Assembly: GCA_003278955.1 (NCBI GenBank) | Contig: QCCB01000004.1 | Location: forward strand, 20,751-84,750 | Source of the DNA: Prochlorococcus sp. AG-347-K10 | GTDB taxonomy: Bacteria; Cyanobacteriota; Cyanobacteriia; PCC-6307; Cyanobiaceae | Length of the DNA: 64,000 nucleotides | Reading direction: 5' to 3' | Part shown: piece by piece, positions 9,779 through 17,865 of the stretch | How positions within the stretch are numbered: the stretch's first letter is position 1 | How the letters are laid out: each line of letters starts with the position of its first letter | The notes under the pieces: model-generated | Seen by the model: only the letters and a program-made list of their open reading frames with translations | Database searches by the model: none | Told to the model about the DNA's origin: nothing | Position numbers and translations under genes: made by a program

Positions 9779-11682
9779 TCTTTTGTTTCAGTAAAGTCTG
9801 CATCAATTACATCATCTCCACCTTTTTCATTTGAATCACTCTGATCAGGACCGCCTGCTGCGCCAGGTGAGGGTGGCTGATTGCCTGGTTGCTGATAAAC
9901 AGATGAACCAACTGCATAAAGTTCTTGCTGGAGTTCTTCAAGAAGTTTTTTCATTGATTCATAATCTTCTTTTGAAGTTGCTTCTTTTAAAGCATTACTT
10001 TTTTCTTCAACTTTAGACTTTGCTGCAGCATCAATTTTGTCTCCTAACTCACCAAGTTGCTTTTCTGTCTGGTAGACAAGAGTTTCTGCTTGATTTTTTA
10101 AATCAATTTTTTCTCTTTTTTCTTTATCTGCAGATGCATTTGATTCAGCATCTTTTACCATTTTTTCTACTTCATTATCAGATAGAGTGGAAGCCCCAGT
10201 GATAGAAATACTTTGCTCTTTACCACTTCCTTTATCTTTAGCAGTAACACTAAGAATTCCATTTGCATCGATATCAAATGTAACTTCAATTTGCGGAACC
10301 CCTCTTGGTGCTGAAGGTATTCCATCTAATCTAAAGGTTCCTAAGCTTTTGTTATCAGAAGCCATTTCTCTTTCACCCTGTAAAACATGTATTTCAACAT
10401 TTGTTTGACCGTCTACAGCAGTTGAATATGTTTCAGATTTCTTTGTAGGTACTGTAGTATTTCGATTTATCATTTTTGTCATTACTCCGCCTAAAGTCTC
10501 TACACCTAGAGAAAGTGGAGTAACGTCAAGCAACAATATATCTTTAACCTCTCCTGCTAAAACTCCTCCCTGAATTGCAGCTCCAACAGCTACTACCTCA
10601 TCAGGATTAACGGTTTGATTTGGATCTTTACCAATTATTTTTTTAACTAAATCTAGAACAGCAGGTATTCTAGATGAGCCTCCGACCATAACAACTTCAT
10701 CAATTTCACTAGTAGAAATTTTTGCATCGCTTATAGCTCTCTCAACTGGGGTCTTACACCTATCAATTAATGAAGCTGCTAGTTCCTCAAACTTTGCTCT
10801 AGTAAGGTTCAAATCTAAATGTTTTGGTCCTTCAGGCGTGGCTGTAATAAAAGGTAAATTTATCTCACTTTGCGTAGCATTTGAGAGCTCTATTTTTGCT
10901 TTTTCTGCAGCTTCAGTCAATCTTTGCAAAGCTTGCTTATCTTGTCTAAGATCAATTCCCTCATTTGATTTAAAGGTATTAGCTAAGTGATCTACAATAC
11001 ATCTATCAAAATCATCACCACCTAAATGTGTATCCCCAGACGTAGATAGAACTTCAGTTACTCCATCACCTGCTTCAATAACTGAGACATCAAATGTTCC
11101 TCCCCCTAAATCAAAAACAAGAATTTTTTCATTTTCTTTATCCAAACCATATGCTAAGGCCGCAGCGGTAGGCTCATTTACGATTCTGAGAACTTCTAAA
11201 CCTGCAATCTTTCCGGCATCTTTAGTAGCCTGTCTTTGTGAATCATTAAAATAAGCTGGAACTGTAATTACAGCTTGTGTAACTTTTTCTCCAAGGTATT
11301 TACCCGCATCATCTGATAACTTTCTTAAAACTTGAGAACTTACCTCTTCAGGAGAAAACTGCTTATCCAAAATAGGGCATTTTAATTTGACACTAGAACC
11401 AGATTTTTCAACAGAATAACTAACTTCTTTAGATTCTTCATTAACTTCATCGACTCTTCTTCCAACAAATCGTTTTGCTGAATAAAAAGTATTTTCAGGG
11501 TTCATTACAGCCTGTCTTTTAGCTATTTGTCCAACAAGCTGATCTTGATTTTTTGTATATGCAACAACTGATGGAGTAGTTCTGAAACCCTCAGCATTTG
11601 CTATTACAGTAGGTTTACCACCTTCCATTACAGCAACACAACTATTAGTTGTTCCTAAATCGATTCCTACAACCTTACCCAT
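9775..11682 (-). CDS. dnaK: Chaperone DnaK (Hsp70)
   Basis: The 635-residue Hsp70 begins [15 protein letters not shown], with the phosphate-1 loop at residues 7-14. Further signatures are [33 protein letters not shown] and [13 protein letters not shown]. The substrate-binding domain and lid follow, and the acidic tail ends [13 protein letters not shown]. The frame stays open 21 codons further upstream to a TTG at 11745, but the ATG at 11682 gives the conserved family N-terminus and is preferred. Cyanobacteria carry several dnaK paralogues; this one is not next to its partners grpE and dnaJ, which lie at 44-46 kb. It is divergent from aroE, and I saw no CIRCE element upstream. Confidence 0.97.
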   Translation of the reverse strand: MGKVVGIDLGTTNSCVAVMEGGKPTVIANAEGFRTTPSVVAYTKNQDQLVGQIAKRQAVMNPENTFYSAKRFVGRRVDEVNEESKEVSYSVEKSGSSVKLKCPILDKQFSPEEVSSQVLRKLSDDAGKYLGEKVTQAVITVPAYFNDSQRQATKDAGKIAGLEVLRIVNEPTAAALAYGLDKENEKILVFDLGGGTFDVSVIEAGDGVTEVLSTSGDTHLGGDDFDRCIVDHLANTFKSNEGIDLRQDKQALQRLTEAAEKAKIELSNATQSEINLPFITATPEGPKHLDLNLTRAKFEELAASLIDRCKTPVERAISDAKISTSEIDEVVMVGGSSRIPAVLDLVKKIIGKDPNQTVNPDEVVAVGAAIQGGVLAGEVKDILLLDVTPLSLGVETLGGVMTKMINRNTTVPTKKSETYSTAVDGQTNVEIHVLQGEREMASDNKSLGTFRLDGIPSAPRGVPQIEVTFDIDANGILSVTAKDKGSGKEQSISITGASTLSDNEVEKMVKDAESNASADKEKREKIDLKNQAETLVYQTEKQLGELGDKIDAAAKSKVEEKSNALKEATSKEDYESMKKLLEELQQELYAVGSSVYQQPGNQPPSPGAAGGPDQSDSNEKGGDDVIDADFTETKD

Positions 11683-11797
11683 GGGTAAACCCTTTATATT
11701 TGTTATTCTCCATAATCGGTCATTGACGTCATTATTGTTACTCAAAGATGGGGTGTGGTTCCCGAACAGATCATTATTTTAAAGAAAAATTCTAAAC
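11683..11797. promoter_or_regulatory. Divergent dnaK/aroE upstream region with TGACGTCA palindrome
   Basis: 115 bases separate the dnaK ATG from the aroE ATG. An 8-base perfect palindrome, TGACGTCA, sits at 11724-11731, about 42 bases before the dnaK start and 66 before aroE. It could be an operator, but an 8-mer can occur by chance and no regulator is assigned. The CIRCE heat-shock repeat (TTAGCACTC-N9-GAGTGCTAA) is absent. Confidence 0.4.
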
Positions 11798-12658
11798 ATG
11801 ATTTCAAGTAAGACATCTTTTATAGCATTAATCGGCAATCCTGTAAGCCATTCATTGTCACCGATTATGCAAAATGCTGCATTCCAATATTTAGGCCTAG
11901 ATTTAATTTACATTGCTATACCTTGCAAAGATGAAGATCTAGAATTGGTTCTGAATTCTTTGAAAAAAATCAATTGCAAAGGTTTAAACATTACAATCCC
12001 CCATAAAGAAAAAGTATTTAACTTATGTAGTGAAATTTCTCCTATTGCAAGCAAACTTAAAGCCATTAATACCCTGAAATTAAATTCTGTAAATGAATGG
12101 AGCGCAACTAATACTGATTTAGAAGGATTTATTTATCCATTAAAAAATTTAAACTTAGCAAAGAAAAAATCAATAGTTCTTGGCTCCGGGGGTGCAGCAA
12201 AATCTGTTATTCAAGGTTTAATAAATTTAAATCTTTCACAAATTTCAGTAATAGCACGTAACAAATCATCACTAGATGAATTAATAAAAAACTTTGAAAA
12301 TCAAATTGAACTTCAGAGCTTCTTAACTAATGATAATCAAGCTCAAAATTTAATTGAAGAAGCAGATTTAATTGTAAATACAACACCAGTAGGAATGAAA
12401 ACAGCCAAAAATGAAATGAATTTATTGCCTTATGGAGATTATTTTTGGAGATCTCTTAAGTCAAAAACTATTGTTTATGATTTAATATACAATCCTGCCC
12501 CGACTCATCTATTAAAATTCAGCGCCAATAAAGGATGCATGACTATAGATGGTTTGCAAATGCTTGTTGCTCAGGGATTGAAATCATTATCATTTTGGAC
12601 AAATGGCTTAGAAGTACCTTTTCATATTATGAATGATGCACTCAAAAATCATCTTTAA
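11798..12658 (+). CDS. aroE: Shikimate dehydrogenase (NADP+)
   Basis: A 286-residue enzyme that reduces 3-dehydroshikimate to shikimate with NADPH. Substrate-site motifs are at the N-terminus: NPVSHSLSP at 14-22 and LNITIPHKEKV with the catalytic Lys around 68. The Rossmann part follows with NTDLEGF, VLGSGGAAKSV (the Gly-rich loop) and VNTTPVGM, and the C-terminus has DGLQMLVAQG. Length is normal for AroE. It acts three steps after the DAHP synthase at 2.7-3.7 kb; the genes are not linked in an operon. Start ATG 11798. Confidence 0.96.
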   Translation: MISSKTSFIALIGNPVSHSLSPIMQNAAFQYLGLDLIYIAIPCKDEDLELVLNSLKKINCKGLNITIPHKEKVFNLCSEISPIASKLKAINTLKLNSVNEWSATNTDLEGFIYPLKNLNLAKKKSIVLGSGGAAKSVIQGLINLNLSQISVIARNKSSLDELIKNFENQIELQSFLTNDNQAQNLIEEADLIVNTTPVGMKTAKNEMNLLPYGDYFWRSLKSKTIVYDLIYNPAPTHLLKFSANKGCMTIDGLQMLVAQGLKSLSFWTNGLEVPFHIMNDALKNHL

Positions 12659-12748
12659 AATAATGCTAATTTTCAAGGAACTGCACATCATGATGTATCG
12701 TTAAAGATGAACAGACGCTCATGATATCAATCATATGAGCCAAAGACC

Positions 12749-13222
12749 TTGTCTGAAACTATGAACGATCAACAATCTTATTACGAAACCATGTATATCC
12801 TCCGCCCAGATATTGCGGAAGATAAAGTAACTAACCACATCGATAAATACAATAAGCTTTTAGAAGAATTTGGCGGTACCATCCTCGATAGTCAAATGAG
12901 GGGTAAAAGAAGATTAGCCTATCAAATAGCAAAACATAGAGAAGGTATTTACGTCCAACTCAGTCATCAAGGAGATGGACAACATATTTTCAAAATCGAA
13001 AAAGCAATGAGACTAAGCGAAGATGTTATTAGATACATGACCGTTAAACAAGAAGGGCCCTTGCCAACTCCAAGACCTTCTACGAAGAGTTCAACTAAAG
13101 CAGATGATAAAGAAAACATAGAAACTAAAGTTGAATCTAAGGAAGAACAACCTGTAGTAAGCGCAGATACTTCAACTTCGGGAAAAGATGATACTGAAAC
13201 TAAAGAAAATACAGAATCTTAA
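12749..13222 (+). CDS. rpsF: 30S ribosomal protein S6
   Basis: S6 binds the central domain of 16S rRNA with S18. The core (about residues 10-105) contains the [11 protein letters not shown] strand, the long helix, and [21 protein letters not shown] polar, acidic tail of about 50 residues rich in Lys, Glu, Ser and Thr follows, as in other marine picocyanobacteria. The start is either TTG 12749 (begins [10 protein letters not shown]) or ATG 12761 (begins MNDQQS). I keep the longer form because the protein style MSET...[10 protein letters not shown] is familiar from relatives, but the ATG cannot be excluded. The 90-base gap upstream must hold its promoter. The convergent argG gene ends 3 bases after its stop. 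Confidence 0.93.
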   Translation: MSETMNDQQSYYETMYILRPDIAEDKVTNHIDKYNKLLEEFGGTILDSQMRGKRRLAYQIAKHREGIYVQLSHQGDGQHIFKIEKAMRLSEDVIRYMTVKQEGPLPTPRPSTKSSTKADDKENIETKVESKEEQPVVSADTSTSGKDDTETKENTES

Positions 13223-13225
13223 ATG

Positions 13226-14440
13226 TTAATCTTTTGTTTTTGAATTTAATTCAGCCCAAATTTTATTAGACATACCCCACATATAAATAAAACCCTCTGC
13301 TAAAGAATGATTAAAAACATCGTCTTTGCTATAAGTTGCCAAATCTTCTCTGTAAAGTGAATTATTTTCCGACATTCTACCGATTACTATTGCGTTCCCC
13401 TTATGAAGTCTAATCTTTACTCTTCCATTAACTGCAGTTTGAGTCGACGAAATAAATGAATCTAAACTATCTTTAAGAGGTCCAAACCAAAAACCTTGAT
13501 AGACAAGTTGACCCCATTTTTTTTCAACTGTTCCTTTAAAGTCGACAACATCAGGATTTAATGTAATGCTTTCTAATTCTTTGTGAGCTTTGATTAAAAG
13601 CAAGAGGCCTGGGGTTTCGTAAATCTCTCTACTTTTAATTCCTACTACTCGATCCTCAATCATATCAATTCTTCCAAAACCATGCTCACCTGCGAGAACA
13701 TTAGCTTTTTTAATAATCTCTACGGGGGTTAGAGATTCATCATTCATTCCAACAGGAAACCCATTTTTGAAAATAATTTCTACTTCTTGAGGAGAATCAG
13801 GTGAATTCTCAATAGATGATGTCATTGCAAAAATATCTTCAGGTGCTTCTTTCATTGGGTCTTCTAATATGCCTGCTTCAATACTCCTACCAAGTAAGTT
13901 AACATCTATTGAATATGGTGATTTTTTTGATACTGGTGCAGGAATACCAAACTTTTCTCCGTACACTATTGCCTCTTCCCTACTCATATTCCATTCTCTT
14001 GCAGGAGTAATTATTTTTAAATCAGGACCTAAAGCATTTATTGCTAAATCAAATCGAACTTGATCATTCCCTTTACCAGTGCATCCATGAGCAACTGCAT
14101 CAGCACTAAACTCTCTAGCAATATTTACAAGATTTTCTGCAATTAAAGGTCTAGCAAGAGCTGTAGATAAAGGATATTTATCTAAATATAATGCGTTTGC
14201 TCTAATGGCTGGAAAAGCGTATCTCTCAACAAAACTTTTAACTAAATTGCCAACAATTGATTGAGATGCACCAGAATTTAAAGCTTTTTGCCTAATAAGT
14301 TCTAAATCCTCGCCTTGACCAAGATCTGCGACAAAAGTAACCACTTCTGAAATTCCATACTCATTCTTTAAATATGGAATACAAACGCTCGTATCTACGC
14401 CACCAGAATAAGCTAGTACAACTTTTTTTACCTGCTGCAT
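13226..14440 (-). CDS. argG: Argininosuccinate synthase
   Basis: A 404-residue ATP-pyrophosphatase-fold ligase that joins citrulline and aspartate, the penultimate step of arginine synthesis. The N-terminal ATP loop [11 protein letters not shown] spans residues 10-20. Other conserved blocks are [26 protein letters not shown] and the C-terminal tetramerisation helix ending near EGFIYMWGM. Length is normal. The product is the substrate of ArgH, encoded at 40.8-42.1 kb in this window. Converges on rpsF with a 3-base gap. Confidence 0.97.
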   Translation of the reverse strand: MQQVKKVVLAYSGGVDTSVCIPYLKNEYGISEVVTFVADLGQGEDLELIRQKALNSGASQSIVGNLVKSFVERYAFPAIRANALYLDKYPLSTALARPLIAENLVNIAREFSADAVAHGCTGKGNDQVRFDLAINALGPDLKIITPAREWNMSREEAIVYGEKFGIPAPVSKKSPYSIDVNLLGRSIEAGILEDPMKEAPEDIFAMTSSIENSPDSPQEVEIIFKNGFPVGMNDESLTPVEIIKKANVLAGEHGFGRIDMIEDRVVGIKSREIYETPGLLLLIKAHKELESITLNPDVVDFKGTVEKKWGQLVYQGFWFGPLKDSLDSFISSTQTAVNGRVKIRLHKGNAIVIGRMSENNSLYREDLATYSKDDVFNHSLAEGFIYMWGMSNKIWAELNSKTKD

Positions 14441-14477
14441 CTAAATTTGCTCCATAAATTTAAAATTTTTGACGTAA

Positions 14478-14672
14478 TTAAGAATTTGAAAACTTATTAA
14501 AGACTAATACTATTGTAACTAAAAGAGCTGGACCAAAAACTAGTAATAAGAGAAGAAAGTTATTAATTATTAAAACATTGGGATTTAAATATCCTATAAG
14601 TTTTAATAATCCAGACAGCAACAATGAAATTAGCCAAATAAAAAAGTATTTTAAATTTCCTTTATCAAACAA
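14478..14672 (-). CDS. Small hydrophobic membrane protein, unknown function
   Basis: A 64-residue ORF with two predicted membrane helices (about residues 9-27 and 34-57), a short charged N-terminus and no recognisable motif. The start would be TTG at 14672. There is no internal Met, and a stop lies six codons upstream, so no ATG-started version exists. It lies 37 bases upstream-side of argG on the same strand and could be co-transcribed. Only the hydrophobic pattern supports it; a non-coding stretch this A+T-rich could give a similar ORF by chance. Confidence 0.5.
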   Translation of the reverse strand: MFDKGNLKYFFIWLISLLLSGLLKLIGYLNPNVLIINNFLLLLLVFGPALLVTIVLVFNKFSNS

Positions 14673-14725
14673 AGTTTTTAGTGTGCATCATTATGTATTA
14701 TCTTATATATAGAACATTATCTATA

Positions 14726-15007
14726 ATGGATTCAAACAAACTAAAACTTAGATTAGACGATATTTCTGAAATCAATCCTGCTTTAACTTGCTACCACAGA
14801 GACGATCCAGCTCCTGTATTGCCATTAAGAGAGGAGCCTGATCTACTATCTTGGCTCGAAAATACAGGTAGACTCGTTGCAGAAAAAGATGGAGATTCCC
14901 AAGAGATTAGTACAATAGAGGAAGAAGAACTTTCAGCGCTAATGGGTGAAAAGGAAGATTATAAAACTGAAGAAGATCCTGCATTAGAAGATGATTGGGA
15001 AGATTAA
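14726..15007 (+). CDS. DUF3134 family protein
   Basis: A 93-residue soluble, acidic protein whose core around residues 14-47 (PALTCYHRDDPAPVLPLREE, then DLLSWLENTGRL) is the cyanobacterial DUF3134 pattern. The C-terminal third is Glu/Asp-rich. The function is unknown. The frame is open back to an ATG at 14681, but the 15 extra residues are unlike the family and the ATG at 14726 is preferred. Its 3' end overlaps the mraY start by 17 bases, so translation of the two is probably coupled. Confidence 0.8.
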   Translation: MDSNKLKLRLDDISEINPALTCYHRDDPAPVLPLREEPDLLSWLENTGRLVAEKDGDSQEISTIEEEELSALMGEKEDYKTEEDPALEDDWED

Positions 15008-16067
15008 AAAGTTTAACTTTGAATCTTTATTTATATTAAATACTTTTGCTTTAATAGTTACCTCCTATTTTTTTAATAATTTTATTTTTACAGGAGTTTA
15101 CATATTATTCTTCTTTATTTCTATTTTTACAACGAAAAATGGTCTGAAGATTATCAAAAAATTTAATTTACTTCAAAATATTAGGAATGAAGGCCCAGCT
15201 AATCACTTTAAAAAAAGTGATACTCCAACAATGGGTGGGATATTTATGATAATCCCTTTTTTAATTTGTCTTTTAATAATAACTATCAATTTAGGATCCC
15301 TTCAATTATTTCTTTTATTCCTGACTATTTTTGGTTTCTTTATGACAGGTTTTTTAGATGATTATTTAAGTATTAGAAACAAAGAAAATACAGGTTTAAA
15401 AACAAAAGAGAAATTTATCATACAAAGTTTTATCTCAATAATTTTTATATTGTTAGCCTATGAAAAAGATTTAATCAGTCCATTAATAACAGTTTCTAAC
15501 TCCTGGGGAATAAATATGAATATTTTCATATTGCCAATTTCTTTTTTAGTACTTGTAGGCATAAGTAATTCAGTAAATTTGACTGATGGACTAGATGGAT
15601 TAGCAGCTGGATGCAGTGGAATTGTCTTTTATGGATTAGGAACAGAAATATTAATGAAAGAACAGCAAGAACTTTTTGTTTTTAGCATCTTATGTTTTTC
15701 GATGTCCGGCATATGTCTAGGATTTCTCAAGTTTAATAGTTATCCTGCAAAAATATTTATGGGTGACACAGGATCTCTAAGTATTGGAGCAATTTTAGGT
15801 TCTATAGCGTTATTAACCAATAGCGTTTTTACCTTATTTATTTTCTCAGGAATATTTATTATTGAATCCTTATCAGTAATAATTCAAGTAGGGTTTTTTA
15901 AAATTACAAAAAAATTATTTCATAAAGGTAAACGCATATTTTTAATGGCTCCATTACACCACCATTTTGAACTTAAAGGAGTTGAAGAACAAAAAATAGT
16001 TGAAAATTTTTGGAAAATCAACATTTTACTTGTAATTTTAGGTATAGTTTTAAAAATCAATCTTTGA
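14991..16067 (+). CDS. mraY: Phospho-N-acetylmuramoyl-pentapeptide transferase
   Basis: A 358-residue polytopic enzyme that transfers phospho-MurNAc-pentapeptide to undecaprenyl phosphate, making lipid I at the inner face of the cytoplasmic membrane. Family motifs: ANHFKKSDTPTMGG near residue 73, GFLDDYLSI (the Asp-Asp pair), NLTDGLDGLAAG, FMGDTGSLSIGA and MAPLHHHFELKG. About ten membrane segments are visible. Length is normal. The start overlaps the DUF3134 gene by 17 bases. murB and murC lie at 47.7-50.0 kb. Confidence 0.96.
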   Translation: MIGKIKKFNFESLFILNTFALIVTSYFFNNFIFTGVYILFFFISIFTTKNGLKIIKKFNLLQNIRNEGPANHFKKSDTPTMGGIFMIIPFLICLLIITINLGSLQLFLLFLTIFGFFMTGFLDDYLSIRNKENTGLKTKEKFIIQSFISIIFILLAYEKDLISPLITVSNSWGINMNIFILPISFLVLVGISNSVNLTDGLDGLAAGCSGIVFYGLGTEILMKEQQELFVFSILCFSMSGICLGFLKFNSYPAKIFMGDTGSLSIGAILGSIALLTNSVFTLFIFSGIFIIESLSVIIQVGFFKITKKLFHKGKRIFLMAPLHHHFELKGVEEQKIVENFWKINILLVILGIVLKINL

Positions 16068-16077
16068 AAAATTTGTT

Positions 16078-16323
16078 ATGAATTTTTTTACATGGAAAGA
16101 TAATGGATTAACAAGTGACTGCTCAAGCCTTGATGCCATGGCATCAAGGTTTGAAGAAACTGCTAACCTAATGAAAAAACTATCTAAGAAAGGCTTCAAA
16201 CTAAAGAAAACGCAAAATAATCAACTAATTCTTCACCCTGATCCTGAAGTATTTGATCAGTGGGGTTTTATAAGTGAGGAAGTCCCTTTTAAACAACTTT
16301 GCTTAATATCAGATGAAGAATAA
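16078..16323 (+). CDS. Small conserved protein, unknown function
   Basis: An 81-residue soluble ORF that starts at ATG 16078, 10 bases after mraY, probably on the same transcript. A helix with SLDAMASRFEETANLMKKLS (about 17-36) is followed by a strand-rich half with LILHPDPEVFDQWGFISEE. I recognise the pattern as a small protein shared by marine picocyanobacteria but know of no function. The last 67 bases overlap the 3' end of the convergent sucrose-phosphate synthase gene. The clean spacing to mraY and lack of low-complexity sequence support a real gene. Confidence 0.75.
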   Translation: MNFFTWKDNGLTSDCSSLDAMASRFEETANLMKKLSKKGFKLKKTQNNQLILHPDPEVFDQWGFISEEVPFKQLCLISDEE

Positions 16324-17666
16324 CTATTTGAACTTGAGAATTCTTCCGTAAGTACTGATAAATAATTGCGCACATGAGTGTTCCAACTAAAGTGTCTGTT
16401 AACACCCTCAATTCCGTTTCTGCTCCATATTTTCCACTGATTATTATTTGATATTCCTTTTTCAAGAATAACTTTCAACTCATTAACATCACTAACATCT
16501 ACTAGAAGTCCATTTTCACATTTTGAACGAATTTCTTTTGGCCCTCCATCATTTGTTGATATTATTGGTAAACCACATGAAGAAGCTTCAAGAAGAGTTA
16601 AACCAAAAGGCTCTGTTAGAGCTGGATTTACAAATACACCACCTCTGCTAGCAGCCCACCTATATAAAGCAGGAATCTGACTTGGAAGATGTTTTTTGGG
16701 ATAAGCTACCTTTCCGTACAAATTATATTTATCAATTGTTTCAAAAATATTATTGAAAACCTCTTTTTGTTGGGGGTCAAGTTTTGAAGTACTATCTCTA
16801 CAACCTAAAATCAAAATTAAATTAGTTTTTCTTTTTAATTTTTCAGATCTTCCATATGCTTCAATCAAAGCTGGAATATTTTTTCTTCGTACAGCTCTAG
16901 AAATAGTCAAAAATGGAGGTTTAGTAGAATCCTTTAGAAAAGGTTTCATCATGTTATCAATTTCAGCTGTCTCGCTTGTGGAGTGAATATGGTGAAATTT
17001 ATTATGATCAACGCCAGGAGGAATAACTTTAGCTTTGTGAGGTGAAAAAGAAGAATACTGGGAATATTGATACACTGACTCTTGTTTAGTGCTTGTAACA
17101 ACAATATCTGCAGACTTCAATGCTTTTTCTTCTGCCTCAATTCTTTTACTTATAGAATAAATTTTTTCTATTTGATTATTTTTTAAACCCGTATCAAGCA
17201 ATTTCCTTTTTTTCTCTCTTCCTAAAGAATGACCAGTAAAAATAAGAGGAACGTTTAAGGATTTACTTAGTTTAACTCCTACATATCCAGCATCTGCATA
17301 ATGTGCATGAATGAAATTAGGCTTTTTATTTTTTTTATAGTAAGAAATTAGTTTTTCAATTAAATTATCTAGATAAGGCCAAAGCAATTCCTTTCTTAAA
17401 TATTTATCAGGTCCAAATTTGAATCTTAAAATTCTAACTCCAGACTCTACAAATTCTTTTTCTTGAGAATATTCATCTTCTACTTTAGGGTCATTTATTA
17501 AACGAGTAACTAAATCAACTTGATCAACTTCTGAAGTATTAGCCAAACTTTTAATTAACTCTAAAACGTATTGTGTTTGCCCTCCTGTATCTGCATCCCT
17601 ACCTAACTCAAGATTTTTAGAACGTATAAGACCATGTAAATGTAAATGTAAAAATTTCAACCTCAT
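16257..17666 (-). CDS. sps: Sucrose-phosphate synthase (GT4 domain only)
   Basis: A 469-residue GT4 glycosyltransferase that makes sucrose-6-phosphate from a nucleotide-glucose and fructose-6-phosphate. SPS signatures are at the N-terminus: HLHLHGLIRSKNLELGRD and ADTGGQTQYVLEL, with HAHYADAGYVG and FTGHSLGREKK further on. The C-terminal donor site has EPFGLTLLEASSCGLP. The protein stops after the glycosyltransferase domain; the phosphatase-like (SPP) domain fused in many SPS proteins is absent, so sucrose-phosphate phosphatase must come from another gene. Sucrose is a known compatible solute of marine picocyanobacteria. The last 67 bases overlap the small gene on the other strand. A GGAGG at 17676-17680 supports ATG 17666. 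Confidence 0.9.
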   Translation of the reverse strand: MRLKFLHLHLHGLIRSKNLELGRDADTGGQTQYVLELIKSLANTSEVDQVDLVTRLINDPKVEDEYSQEKEFVESGVRILRFKFGPDKYLRKELLWPYLDNLIEKLISYYKKNKKPNFIHAHYADAGYVGVKLSKSLNVPLIFTGHSLGREKKRKLLDTGLKNNQIEKIYSISKRIEAEEKALKSADIVVTSTKQESVYQYSQYSSFSPHKAKVIPPGVDHNKFHHIHSTSETAEIDNMMKPFLKDSTKPPFLTISRAVRRKNIPALIEAYGRSEKLKRKTNLILILGCRDSTSKLDPQQKEVFNNIFETIDKYNLYGKVAYPKKHLPSQIPALYRWAASRGGVFVNPALTEPFGLTLLEASSCGLPIISTNDGGPKEIRSKCENGLLVDVSDVNELKVILEKGISNNNQWKIWSRNGIEGVNRHFSWNTHVRNYLSVLTEEFSSSNSYSSSDIKQSCLKGTSSLIKPH

Positions 17667-17865
17667 TCAGCAAATCCTCCGATCAACGGCCTTTAATACA
17701 AATAAGCTGAATTTTCTATGGAAATATTAAGAAAGCATTATGATTTGAAACTTTTTTAACATAAAAGTTTTCAAAAAGTAGTTATAGAGGGGTTTTATAT
17801 CACTTTAAAAAGAATTTCGTATTGCTTAAATAATTAAAATAAAAAGAAATACAACAAGGATTTTC
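17667..17865 (-). promoter_or_regulatory. Upstream region of sps, downstream of uvrA
   Basis: 199 A+T-rich bases. On the minus strand, GGAGG (17676-17680) lies 9 bases before the sps ATG and is a clear Shine-Dalgarno. The rest may hold the sps promoter and the uvrA transcript end. No stable hairpin with a T-run was found by eye. Confidence 0.45.

Noticed and set aside
11683-11745. N-terminal extension of DnaK beginning at a TTG
   Set aside because: The 21 extra residues do not resemble DnaK, and ATG 11682 gives the conserved [15 protein letters not shown] start.
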